A stretch of 64,000 bases of DNA from Sialis fuliginosa (GCA_961205875.1 OY540810.1:18104001-18168000); one strand, 5' to 3'; numbered from the stretch's first letter, positions 52,734 to 64,000 are shown. A program made the numbers and translations. Notes: generated by a model from the letters alone, not told the origin.

Positions 52734-53179
52734 CCTTAACATCTAATTACTAATCGGAAATTGAGAGTCTTAAATTCTAGATTTGATTTAATTTGATGTA
52801 ATTTGAGTGAAATGATGCTTTTAGAATCAATTCGAATTAAATTATTTTAAAATCTTTCGAAATAGACTAGACAAAATAATTTAATTTGCTTGTAAAATCG
52901 AATTGAGTCGAAAAGCATCATTTCAATAAAATTACATCAAATTAAGTCAAATCTAGACTTTTTGACTTAAAATTTCCGATTAGCGCCGAAACTTTTCGAA
53001 TTGATTTAAAAATCTTGGTTCCGATAGACTGTTTGATACGAATCGAGACAATTATTATCAAATAAATACAAAATACAACGAATTAATACTAATCATGTCG
53101 ATTTGTATCTAATCTGTCTTGAGGTAGATTTAATATAAATTGTTTTTTTTGCATAATCGAATTGAGTCGAAATGTGTTG
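52734..53179 (+). repeat. Core element copy 9 (subfamily A3)
   Basis: A 446-bp A-type copy with a border found nowhere else (TTGTTTATGTTAATG). At 52796 it reads TTTGATGTAATTT where all others read TTTGTTGTAATTT. The changed base makes the left arm of the palindrome match the right arm at this position. It is the inverted partner of copy 7. Confidence 0.95.
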
Positions 53180-54545
53180 TTTATGTTAATGTTTATGTTT
53201 AATCTTGCGATATTGTTTATGTTTATGATTAAGTTTATATTTAAGTTTATGTTTAAGCTTATGTTTTTGTTTATGTTTATGTTTATAATTAAGTTTATAT
53301 TTAAGTTTAAGTTTAAGCTTTTTTTTATGTTTTGATTTATGTTTATGTTTATGTTTATGTTTATGTTTTGGTTTATTTTGATGTTTTGGTTTATGTTTAT
53401 GTTTATGTTTTGGTTTATGTTTATGTTTTGGTTTATTTTTATGTTTTGGTTTAAATTTATGTTTATGTTTTGGTTTATGTTTATGTTTTGGTTTATGTTT
53501 ATGTTTATGTTTATGTTCAAGTTTATGTTTATATTTATGTTTATGTTTATGTTTATGTTTATGTTTATGTTTATGTTTATGTTTATGTTTATGTTTATGT
53601 TTTGGTTTATTTTTATGTTTTGGTTTATGTTTATGTTTATGTTTTGGTTTATGTTTATGTTTTGGTTTATTTTTATGTTTTGGTTTATGTTTATATTTAT
53701 GTTTTGGTTTATGTTTATGTTTTGGTTTATTTTTATGTTTTGGTTTATGTTTATGTTTATGTTTTGGTTTATTTTTATGTTTTGGTTTATGTTTATGTTT
53801 TGGTTTATTTTTATGTTTTGGTTTATGTTTATGTTTTGGTTTATGTTTATGTTTATGTTTTGGTTTATGTTTATGTTTATGTTTATATTTATGTTTATGT
53901 TTATGTTAATGTTTAAGTTTATGTTTATATTTATGTTTATGTTTATGTTTATGTTTATGTTTATGTTTATGTTTATGTTTATGTTTATGTTTATGTTTAT
54001 GTTTATGTTTTGGTTTATGTTTATGTTTTGGTTGATGTTTATGTTTATGTTTATGTTATGGTTTATGTTTATGTTTTGGTTTATTTTTATGTTTTTGTTT
54101 ATGTTTAGGTTAATGTTTTTGTTTATGTTTATGTTTATGTTTATGTTTGTGTTTATGGTTTGGTTTATGTTTATGTTTATGTTTATGTTTATGTTTATGT
54201 TTATGTTTATGTTTATGTTTATGTTTATGTTTATGTTTATGTTTATGTTTATATTTATGTTTATGTCTATGTCTATGTCTATGTTTATGTTAATGTTTAT
54301 GTTTATGTTTATGTTTATGTTTATGTTTATGTTTATGTTTATGTTTATGTTTATGTTTATGTTTATGTTTATGTTTATGTTTATGTTTATGTTTATGTTT
54401 ATGTTTATGTTTATGTTTATGTTTATGTTTATGTTTATGTTTATGTTTAAGTTTAAGTTTATGTTTTAGTTTATGTTTATGTTTATGTTTTGGTTTATGT
54501 TTATGTTTTTGTTTGTTTATATTTTAGCTAAAGTTTATGTTTATG
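53180..54545 (+). repeat. Hexamer satellite, G-polarity arm
   Basis: Core border and one T-run cassette, then TTTTGG/TTTTTA cassettes (53600-53870), TTGATG at about 54032, TTTAGGTTAATG at about 54104, a TTTGTGTTTATGG interruption at 54146, TCTATG triplet units (54265-54283) and about 25 pure units before the switch. Confidence 0.95.
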
Positions 54546-54611
54546 ACATAAACATAAACATAAACATATACATAAACATTAACTTAAACATACACATAAC
54601 CATAAACAAAC
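54511..54611 (+). other. AGCTAAA polarity-switch element (plus orientation)
   Basis: Same form as 16196 and 19701, with the hinge at about 54545. It is the inverted partner of the element at 24208. Confidence 0.92.
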
Positions 54612-56952
54612 ATAAACATAAACATAAACATAAACATAAACATAAACATAAACATAAACATAAACATAAACATAAACATAAACATAAACATAAACATAAA
54701 CATAAACATAAACATAAACATAAACATAAACATAAACATAAACATAAACATAAACATAAACATAAACATAAACATAAACATAAACATAAACATAAACATA
54801 AACATAAACATAAACATAAACATAAACATAAACATAAACATAAACATAAACCAAAACATAAACATAAACATAAACTTAAACATAAACATATACATAAACA
54901 TTAACTTAAACATACACATAACCATAAACAAACATAAACATAAACATAAACATAAACATAAACATAAACATAAACTTAAACATAAACATAAACATAAACA
55001 TAAACATAAATATAAACATAAACATAAACATAAACATAAACCAAAACATAAACATAAACATAAACCAAAACATAACATAAACCAAAACATAAAAATAAAC
55101 CAAAACATAAACATAAACCAAAACATAAAAATAAACCAAAACATAAACATAAACATAAACCAAAACATAAAAATAAACCAAAACATAAACATAAACCAAA
55201 ACATAAATATAAACATAAACCAAAACATAAAAATAAACCAAAACATAAACATAAACCAAAACATAAACATAAACATAAACCAAAACATAAAAATAAACCA
55301 AAACATAAACATAAACATAAACATAAACATAAACATAAACATAAACATAAACATAAACATAAACATAAACATAAATATAAACATAAACTTGAACATAAAC
55401 ATAAACATAAACATAAACCAAAACATAAACATAAACCAAAACATAAACATAAATTTAAACCAAAACATAAAAATAAACCAAAACATAAACATAAACCAAA
55501 ACATAAACATAAACATAAACCAAAACATCAAAATAAACCAAAACATAAACATAAACATAAACATAAACATAAATCAAAACATAAAAAAAAGCTTAAACTT
55601 AAACTTAAATATAAACTTAATTATAAACATAAACATAAATATAAACATAAACAAAAACATAAACAAAAACATAAACAAAAACATAAACCAAAACATAAAC
55701 ATTAACCAATACATAAACATAAACATAAATCAAAACATAAACATAAACCAAAACATAAACATAACCATAAACATAAACATAGACATAAACATAAACATAA
55801 ACATAAACATAAACATAAACCAAAACATAAACATAAACCAAAACATAAACATAAACATAAACATAAACATAAACATAAACATAAACATAAACATAGACAT
55901 AAACATAAACATAACATAAACATAAACATAAACATAAACATAAACATAAACATAAACATAAACCAAAACATAAACATAAACATAAACTTAAACATAAACA
56001 TAAACATAAACATTAACATAAACATAAACAAAAACATAAACATAAACATAAACCAAAACATAAACATAAACATAAACCAAAACATAAACATAAACCAAAA
56101 CATAAACATAAACCAAAACATAAACATAAACTAAAACATAAACTTAAACATAAACATAATCTTAATCATAAACATAAACATAAATATAAACATAAACATA
56201 AACATAAACCAAAACATAAACATAAACTAAAACATAAACATAAACCAAAACATAAGCATAAACTAAAACATAAACTTAAACATAAACATAATCTTAATCA
56301 TAAACATAATCATAAATATAAACATAAACAAAAACATAAACTAAAACATAAATCAAAACATAAACCAAAACATAAACAAAAACATAAACATTAACCAAAA
56401 CATAAACATTAACATAAATCAAAACATAAACATAAACCAAAACATAAACATAAACATAAACTTAAACATAAACATAAACATAAACATAAACATAAACATA
56501 AACATAAACATAAACATAAACATAAACATAAACATAAACTAAAACATCAACATAAACCAAAACATAAACATAAACCAAAACATAAACATAAACATAAACA
56601 TAAACATAAACATAAACATAAACATAAACATAAACCAAAACATAAACATAAACATAAACTTAAACATAAACATAAACATAAACATAAACATAAACATAAA
56701 CATAAACATAAACATAAACATAAACATAAACATAAACATAAACTAAAACATCAACATAAACCAAAACATAAACATAAACCAAAACATAAACATAAACCAA
56801 AACATAAACATAAACAAAAACATAAACATAAACATAAACATAAACCAAAACATAAACTTAAACCTAAACATAAACATTAACCAAAACATAAACATAAACC
56901 AAAACATTAACTAAAACATAAACATTATCTTAATCATAAACATAAACATAAT
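54546..56952 (-). repeat. Hexamer satellite, C-polarity arm with a core-loss junction
   Basis: About 40 pure units and a second half-element (54885-54935), then an inverted copy of the core-9 right flank (about 54990-55640) including CTTGAACATAAAC, the AATAAA/CCAAAA cassettes and the inverted AAGCTT/T-run cassette at about 55590. Where the core should follow, the sequence jumps at about 55635 into an ordinary C arm. A 5-base unit lies near 55912, and a duplicated CTAAAACATCAAC lies at 56538 and 56744 before core 10. Confidence 0.93.
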
Positions 56953-57398
56953 CCTTAACATCTAATTACTAATCGGAAATTGAGAGTCTTAAATTCTAGA
57001 TTTGATTTAATTTGTTGTAATTTGAGTGAAATGATGCTTTTAGAATCAATTCGAATTAAATTATTTTTAAATCTTTCGAAATAGACTAGACAAAATAATT
57101 TAATTTGCTTGTAAAATCGAATTGAGTCGAAAAGCATCATTTCAATAAAATTACATCAAATTAAGTCAAATCTAGACTTTTTGACTTAAAATTTCCGATT
57201 AACGCCGAAACTTTTCGAATTGATTTAAAAATCTTGGTTCCGATAGACTGTTTGATACGAATCGAGACATTTATTATCAAATAAATACAAAATACAACGA
57301 ATTAATACTAATCATGTCGATTTGTATCTAATCTGTCTTGAGGTAGATTTAATATAAATTGTTTTTTTTGCATAATCGAATTGAGTCGAAATGTGTTG
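56953..57398 (+). repeat. Core element copy 10 (subfamily B)
   Basis: A 446-bp B-type copy. Private A at 57202 changes GATTAGCGCC to GATTAACGCC, in the only GC-rich stretch of the core. Confidence 0.95.
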
Positions 57399-58510
57399 TT
57401 TATGATTATGTTTATGTTTAATCTTGCGATATTGTTTATGTTTATGATTAAGTTTATATTTAAGTTTATGTTTAAGCTTATGTTTTTGTTTATGTTTATG
57501 TTTATAATTAAGTTTATATTTAAGTTTAAGTTTAAGCTTTTTTTTATGTTTTGATTTATGTTTATGTTTATGTTTATGTTTTAGTTTATGTTTATGTTTT
57601 GGTTTATGTTTATGTTTATGTTTATATTTATGTTTATGTTTATGATTAAGATTATGTTTATGTTTAAGTTTATGTTTTAGTTTATGTTTATGTTTTGGTT
57701 TATGTTTATGTTTTGGTTTATGTTTATGTTTTGGTTTATGTTTATGTTTATGTTTTGGTTTATGTTTATGTTTATGTTTTTGTTTATGTTTATGTTAATG
57801 TTTATGTTTATGTTTATGTTTAAGTTTATGTTTATGTTTATGTTTTGGTTTATGTTTATGTTTATGTTTATGTTTATGTTTATGTTTATGTTATGTTTAT
57901 GTTTATGTCTATGTTTATGTTTATGTTTATGTTTATGTTTATGTTTATGTTTATGTTTATGTTTATGTTTATGTTTATGTTTATGTTTATGTTTTGGTTT
58001 ATGTTTATGTTTTGGTTTATGTTTATGTTTTGGTTTATTTTTATGTTTTGGTTTATGTTTATATTTATGTTTTGGTTTATGTTTATGTTTTGGTTTATTT
58101 TTATGTTTTGGTTTATGTTTATGTTTATGTTTTGGTTTATTTTTATGTTTTGGTTTATGTTTATGTTTTGGTTTATTTTTATGTTTTGGTTTATGTTTAT
58201 GTTTTGGTTTATGTTTATGTTTATGTTTTGGTTTATGTTTATGTTTATGTTTATATTTATGTTTATGTTTATGTTAATGTTTAAGTTTATGTTTATATTT
58301 ATGTTTATGTTTATGTTTATGTTTATGTTTATGTTTATGTTTATGTTTATGTTTATGTTTATGTTTATGTTTATGTTTTGTTTATGTTTATGTTTATGTT
58401 TATGTTTATGTTTATGTTTATGTTTATGTTTATGTTTATGTTTATGTTTATGTTTTGGTTTATGTTTATGTTTTTGTTTGTTTATATTTTAGCTAAAGTT
58501 TATGTTTATG
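57399..58510 (+). repeat. Hexamer satellite, G-polarity arm (hybrid)
   Basis: B-type border, T-run cassette, ATTAAG cassette and 5-base unit (57891). It then switches to core-9-type TTTTGG cassettes and ends with a TTTTG-shortened unit at about 58376, a short pure run and the switch. Confidence 0.94.
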
Positions 58511-58576
58511 ACATAAACATAAACATAAACATATACATAAACATTAACTTAAACATACACTTAACCATAAACAAAC
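58476..58576 (+). other. AGCTAAA polarity-switch element (plus orientation)
   Basis: Hinge at about 58510. One private change on the C side: CATACACTTAACC where the others read CATACACATAACC. Confidence 0.92.
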
Positions 58577-60192
58577 ATAAACATAAACATAAACATAAAC
58601 ATAAACATAAACATAAACATAAACATAAACATAAACATAAACATAAACATAAACATAAACATAAACATAAACATAAACATAAACATAAACATAAACATAA
58701 ACATAAACATAAACATAAACATAAACATAAACATAAACATAAACATAAACATAAACATAAACATAAACATAAACATAAACATAAACATAAACATAAACAT
58801 AAACATAAACATAAACATAAACATAAACATAAACATAAACATAAACATAAACATAAACCAAAACATAAACATAAACATAAACTTAAACATAAACATATAC
58901 ATAAACATTAACTTAAACATACACATAACCATAAACAAACATAAACATAAACATAAACATAAACATAAACATAAACATAAACATAAACATAAACATAAAC
59001 ATAAACATAAACATAAACATAAACATAAATATAAACATAAACATAAACATAAACATAAACATAAACATAAACATAAAAACAAAACATAAACATAAACATA
59101 AACCAAAACATAAACATAAACATAAACCAAAACATAAACATAAACTAAAACGTAAACATAAACATAATCTTAATCATAAACATAAACATAAATATAAACA
59201 TAAACAAAAACATAAACAAAAACATAAACCAAAACATAAACCAAAACATAAACATTAACCAAAACATAAACATAAACATAAACATAAACATAAACATAAA
59301 CATAAACATAAACATAGACATAAACATAAACATAACATAAACATAAACATAAACATAAACATAAACATAAACCAAAACATAAACATAAACATAAACTTAA
59401 ACATAAACATAAACATAAACATAAACATTAACATAAACATAAACAAAAACATAAACATAAACATAAACCAAAACATAAACATAAACATAAACCAAAACAT
59501 AAACATAAACCAAAACATAAACATAAACCAAAACATAAACATAAACTAAAACATAAACTTAAACATAAACATAATCTTAATCATAAACATAAACATAAAT
59601 ATAAACATAAACATAAACATAAACATAAACCAAAACATAAACATAAACTAAAACATAAACATAAACCAAAACATAAGCATAAACTAAAACATAAACTTAA
59701 ACATAAACATAATCTTAATCATAAACATAAACATAAATATAAACATAAACAAAAACATAAACTAAAACATAAATCAAAACATAAACCAAAACATAAACAA
59801 AAACATAAACATTAACCAAAACATAAACATTAACATAAATCAAAACATAAACATAAACCAAAACATAAACATAAACATAAACTTAAACATAAACATAAAC
59901 ATAAACATAAACATAAACATAAACATAAACTAAAACATCAACATAAACCAAAACATAAACATAAACCAAAACATAAACATAAACCAAAACATAAACATAA
60001 ACATAAACATAAACATAAACATAAACATAAACATAAACATAAACATAAACCAAAACATAAGCATAAACCAAAACATAAACATAAACCAAAACATAAACTA
60101 AACCTAAACATAAACATAAACCAAAACATAAACATAAACCAAAACATTAACTAAAACATAAACATTATCTTAATCATAAACATAAACATAAT
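58511..60192 (-). repeat. Hexamer satellite, C-polarity arm
   Basis: About 47 pure units (58576-58857), a half-element at about 58890-58940, the 5-base unit at about 59333, AATCTTAATC cassettes, CATCAA at 59936, and a 1-base-shortened ACTAAACCTAAAC at about 60097 just before core 11. Confidence 0.95.
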
Positions 60193-60638
60193 CCTTAACA
60201 TCTAATTACTAATCGGAAATTGAGAGTCTTAAATTCTAGATTTGATTTAATTTGTTGTAATTTGAGTGAAATGATGCTTTTAGAATCAATTCGAATTAAA
60301 TTATTTTTAAATCTTTCGAAATAGACTAGACAAAATAATTTAATTTGCTTGTAAAATCGAATTGAGTCGAAAAGCATCATTTCAATAAAATTACATCAAA
60401 TTAAGTCAAATCTAGACTTTTTGACTTAAAATTTCCGATTAGCGCCGAAACTTTTCGAATTGATTTAAAAATCTTGGTTCCGATAGACTGTTTGATACGA
60501 ATCGAGACATTTATTATCAAATAAATACAAAATACAACGAATTAATACTAATCATGTCGATTTGTATCTAATCTGTCTTGAGGTAGATTTAATATAAATT
60601 GTTTTTTTTGCATAATCGAATTGAGTCGAAATGTGTTG
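60193..60638 (+). repeat. Core element copy 11 (subfamily B)
   Basis: A 446-bp B-type copy with no private change noticed. It retains GATTAGCGCC, so the change in copy 10 is recent or local. Confidence 0.95.
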
Positions 60639-62062
60639 TTTATGATTATGTTTATGTTTAATCTTGCGATATTGTTTATGTTTATGATTAAGTTTATATT
60701 TAAGTTTATGTTTAAGCTTATGTTTTTGTTTATGTTTATGTTTATAATTAAGTTTATATTTAAGTTTAAGTTTAAGCTTTTTTTTATGTTTTGATTTATG
60801 TTTATGTTTATGTTTATGTTTTAGTTTATGTTTATGTTTTGGTTTATGTTTATGTTTATGTTTATATTTATGTTTATGTTTATGATTAAGATTATGTTTA
60901 TGTTTAAGTTTATGTTTTAGTTTATGTTTATGTTTTGGTTTATGTTTATGTTTTGGTTTATGTTTATGTTTTGGTTTATGTTTATGTTTATGTTTTGGTT
61001 TATGTTTATGTTTATGTTTTTGTTTATGTTTATGTTAATGTTTATGTTTATGTTTATGTTTAAGTTTATGTTTATGTTTATGTTTTGGTTTATGTTTATG
61101 TTTATGTTTATGTTTATGTTTATGTTATGTTTATGTTTATGTTTATGTCTATGTTTATGTTTATGTTTATGTTTATGTTTATGTTTATGTTTATGTTTAT
61201 GTTTATGTTTTGGTTTATGTTTATGTTTTGGTTTATGTTTATGTTTATGTTTATGTTTATGTCTATGTTTATGTTTATGGTTATGTTTATGTTTTGGTTT
61301 ATGTTTATGTTTTGATTTATGTTTATGTTTATGTATTGGTTAATGTTTATGTTTTGGTTTATGTTTTGGTTTATGTTTTTGTTTATGTTTTTGTTTATGT
61401 TTATATTTATGTTTATGTTTATGATTAGGATTATGTTTATGTTTAAGTTTACGTTTTAGTTTATGTTTATGTTTTGGTTTATGTTTATGTTTATGTTTTG
61501 GTTTATGTTTATGTTTATGTTTTGTTTTTATGTTTATGTTTATGTTTATGTTTATGTTTATATTTATGTTTATGTTTATGTTTATGTTTATGTTTATGTT
61601 TATGTTTATGTTTATGTTTATGTTTATGTTTATGTTTATGTTTATGTTTATGTTTATGTTTATGTTTATGTTTATGTTTGTTTATGGTTATGTGTATGTT
61701 TAAGTTAATGTTTATGTATATGTTTATGTTTAAGTTTATGTTTATGTTTATGTTTTGGTTTATGTTTATGTTTATGTTTATGTTTATGTTTATGTTTATG
61801 TTTATGTTTATGTTTATGTTTATGTTTATGTTTATGTTTATGTTTATGTTTATGTTTATGTTTATGTTTATGTTTATGTTTATGTTTATGTTTATGTTTA
61901 TGTTTATGTTTATGTTTATGTTTATGTTTATGTTTATGTTTATGTTTATGTTTATGTTTATGTTTATGTTTATGTTTATGTTTATGTTTATGTTTATGTT
62001 TATGTTTTGGTTTATGTTTATGTTTTTGTTTGTTTATATTTTAGCTAAAGTTTATGTTTATG
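60639..62062 (+). repeat. Hexamer satellite, G-polarity arm
   Basis: B-type arm with the 5-base unit at about 61125, TATTGG at 61334, GATTAGGATTATG at about 61424 (also present near 15598), a half-element at 61678-61725 and about 41 pure units (61758-62005). Confidence 0.95.
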
Positions 62063-62128
62063 ACATAAACATAAACATAAACATATACATAAACATTAAC
62101 TTAAACATACACATAACCATAAACAAAC
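62028..62128 (+). other. AGCTAAA polarity-switch element (plus orientation)
   Basis: Standard form with the hinge at about 62062; as in units B1, B2 and B3, it lies near the middle of the unit. Confidence 0.92.
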
Positions 62129-63494
62129 ATAAACATAAACATAAACATAAACATAAACATAAACATAAACATAAACATAAACATAAACATAAACATAAAC
62201 ATAAACATAAACATAAACATAAACATAAACATAAACATAAACATAAACATAAACATAAACATAAACATAAACATAAACATAAACATAAACATAAACATAA
62301 ACATAAACATAAACATAAACATAAACATAAACATAAACATAAACATAAACATAAACATAAACATAAACATAAACATAAACATAAACCAAAACATAAACAT
62401 AAACATAAACTTAAACATAAACATATACATAAACATTAACTTAAACATACACATAACCATAAACAAACATAAACATAAACATAAACATAAATATAAACAT
62501 AAACATAAACATAAACATAAACATAAACATAAACATAAACATAAACATAAACATAAAAACAAAACATAAACATAAACATAAACCAAAACATAAACATAAA
62601 CATAAACCAAAACATAAACATAAACTAAAACGTAAACATAAACATAATCTTAATCATAAACATAAACATAAATATAAACATAAACAAAAACATAAACAAA
62701 AACATAAACCAAAACATAAACCAAAACATAAACATAAACATAAACTTAAACATAAACATAAACATAAACATAAACATTAACATAAACATAAACAAAAACA
62801 TAAACATAAACATAAACCAAAACATAAACATAAACATAAACCAAAACATAAACATAAACCAAAACATAAACATAAACCAAAACATAAACATAAACTAAAA
62901 CATAAACTTAAACATAAACATAATCTTAATCATAAACATAAACATAAATATAAACATAAACATAAACATAAACATAAACCAAAACATAAACATAAACTAA
63001 AACATAAACATAAACCAAAACATAAGCATAAACTAAAACATAAACTTAAACATAAACATAAACTAAAACATAAATCAAAACATAAACCAAAACATAAACA
63101 AAAACATAAACATTAACCAAAACATAAACATTAACATAAATCAAAACATAAACATAAACCAAAACATAAACATAAACATAAACTTAAACATAAACATAAA
63201 CATAAACATAAACATAAACATAAACATAAACTAAAACATCAACATAAACCAAAACATAAACATAAACCAAAACATAAACATAAACCAAAACATAAACATA
63301 AACATAAACATAAACATAAACATAAACATAAACATAAACATAAACATAAACCAAAACATAAGCATAAACCAAAACATAAACATAAACCAAAACATAAACT
63401 TAAACCTAAACATAAACATAAACCAAAACATAAACATAAACCAAAACATTAACTAAAACATAAACATTATCTTAATCATAAACATAAACATAAT
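62063..63494 (-). repeat. Hexamer satellite, C-polarity arm
   Basis: About 43 pure units, a half-element at about 62415-62466, then shortened cassettes. CTAAAACATCAAC (63231) and the usual CCAAAA-rich left border precede core 12. The 5-base unit of sister arms falls in the deleted part. Confidence 0.95.
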
Positions 63495-63940
63495 CCTTAA
63501 CATCTAATTACTAATCGGAAATTGAGAGTCTTAAATTCTAGATTTGATTTAATTTGTTGTAATTTGAGTGAAATGATGCTTTTAGAATCAATTCGAATTA
63601 AATTATTTTTAAATCTTTCGAAATAGACTAGACAAAATAATTTAATTTGCTTGTAAAATCGAATTGAGTCGAAAAGCATCATTTCAATAAAATTACATCA
63701 AATTAAGTCAAATCTAGACTTTTTGACTTAAAATTTCCGATTAGCGCCGAAACTTTTCGAATTGATTTAAAAATCTTGGTTCCGATAGACTGTTTGATAC
63801 GAATCGAGACATTTATTATCAAATAAATACAAAATACAACGAATTAATACTAATCATGTCGATTTGTATCTAATCTGTCTTGAGGTAGATTTAATATAAA
63901 TTGTTTTTTTTGCATAATCGAATTGAGTCGAAATGTGTTG
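63495..63940 (+). repeat. Core element copy 12 (subfamily B)
   Basis: A 446-bp B-type copy, third in the tandem series after copies 10 and 11. The series evidently continues beyond the window. Confidence 0.95.
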
Positions 63941-64000
63941 TTTATGATTATGTTTATGTTTAATCTTGCGATATTGTTTATGTTTATGATTAAGTTTATA
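63941..64000 (+). repeat. Hexamer satellite, G-polarity arm, cut by window end
   Basis: B-type border TTTATGATTATG, AATCTTGCGATATTG and the first ATTAAG unit; then the window stops. Confidence 0.95.

Larger units (their letters stand above)
24000..54850. repeat. Large inverted repeat 3 (arms about 24000-27400 and 51600-54850)
   Basis: Arms of about 3.3 kb include an AGCTAAA switch, both satellite arms and cores 7 and 9. Position sums are 78,817 at the switches, about 78,980 at the cores and 79,010 near the inner ends. Rare variants are mirrored, for example the CACAAAC/TTTGTG interruption (24725/54146) and the TATTTTGG next to the core. The loop is about 24 kb. Confidence 0.9.
56953..60192 (+). 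repeat. Higher-order unit B3
   Basis: A 3,240-bp unit, first of a tandem series continuing at 60193 and 63495. Its G arm differs from the other B units: after about 58015 it carries TTTTGG/TTTTTA cassettes of the core-9 type (58020-58260) instead of the TCTATG/TATTGG sequence. It is therefore a hybrid of the two arm types. Confidence 0.92.
60193..63494 (+). repeat. Higher-order unit B4
   Basis: A 3,302-bp unit closely matching unit B1: the TATTGG cassette at 61210-61428 corresponds to 15384-15602, about 45.8 kb away. On the C side about 100 bp of cassette are missing near 62730 and again near 63060 compared with unit B3. Confidence 0.92.

Noticed and set aside
1-64000. Canonical telomere array (TTTAGGG, TTAGGG, TTAGG)
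   Set aside because: Only scattered TTTAGG units occur as variants; the main unit is TTTATG and polarity reverses every few kilobases, unlike a chromosome end.

Overview
No protein-coding or RNA gene can be supported anywhere in these 64 kb. The window is one continuous, very AT-rich satellite array built from a hexamer that reads TTTATG on one strand and CATAAA on the other, plus variants of the same length (TTTTGG, TTTTTG, TTTATA, TTTAAG, TTTTAG, TTAATG, TCTATG, TTTTGA, ATTAAG). A 64-kb block with no gene and several nested repeat levels points to eukaryotic nuclear heterochromatin (subtelomere, pericentromere, B or sex chromosome); an unusual organelle genome cannot be excluded. The species cannot be told from the sequence.

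The array is interrupted only by a non-satellite 'core' of about 446 bp, present 12 times in nearly identical form: plus strand at 229, 5392, 14369, 17842, 22181, 38677, 52734, 56953, 60193 and 63495; minus strand at 9914 and 25800. Whatever the core's orientation, the plus strand reads CATAAA to its left and TTTATG to its right. Between each pair of neighbouring cores there is exactly one reverse switch (TTTATG to CATAAA), 11 in all. Nine of these are a second conserved element of about 100 bp containing TTTTAGCTAAAG beside TTTATGACATAAAC; the two at 2252 and 8241 are of another type. The window is therefore a regular series of 23 strand-polarity reversals in which all G lies on one strand of an arm and all C on the other.

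Above the hexamer there are cassettes of about 200 bp (many end in AAGCTT followed by a T run), then units of 3.2 to 4.5 kb (core, G arm, switch, C arm) whose two arms are mostly inverted copies of each other. Above these are larger duplications: inverted pairs 229-3100/7380-10359, 9735-11640/20940-22800 and 24000-27400/51600-54850; tandem duplications of 3.96 kb (27140-35095) and 4.09 kb (39461-47600); and dispersed direct copies 3190-7385/36480-40700 and 34600-37020/47960-50185. Near-identical units also recur at 14369-20600 and 56953-64000.

The core itself folds: it holds an imperfect 232-bp inverted repeat followed by a second, weaker one. Its copies fall into diagnostic subfamilies (1/3/6; 2/7/8; 9; 4/5/10/11/12) that match the larger duplication pattern. 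Cores sit exactly at minima of cumulative GC skew and AGCTAAA elements at maxima, the pattern expected of replication origins and termini. That reading is inference; inverted amplification with a core at the hinge could also explain the geometry. The long open frames (up to 774 codons of two-residue repeats such as MF, YV, IN, HK or LC) are by-products of a six-base period.
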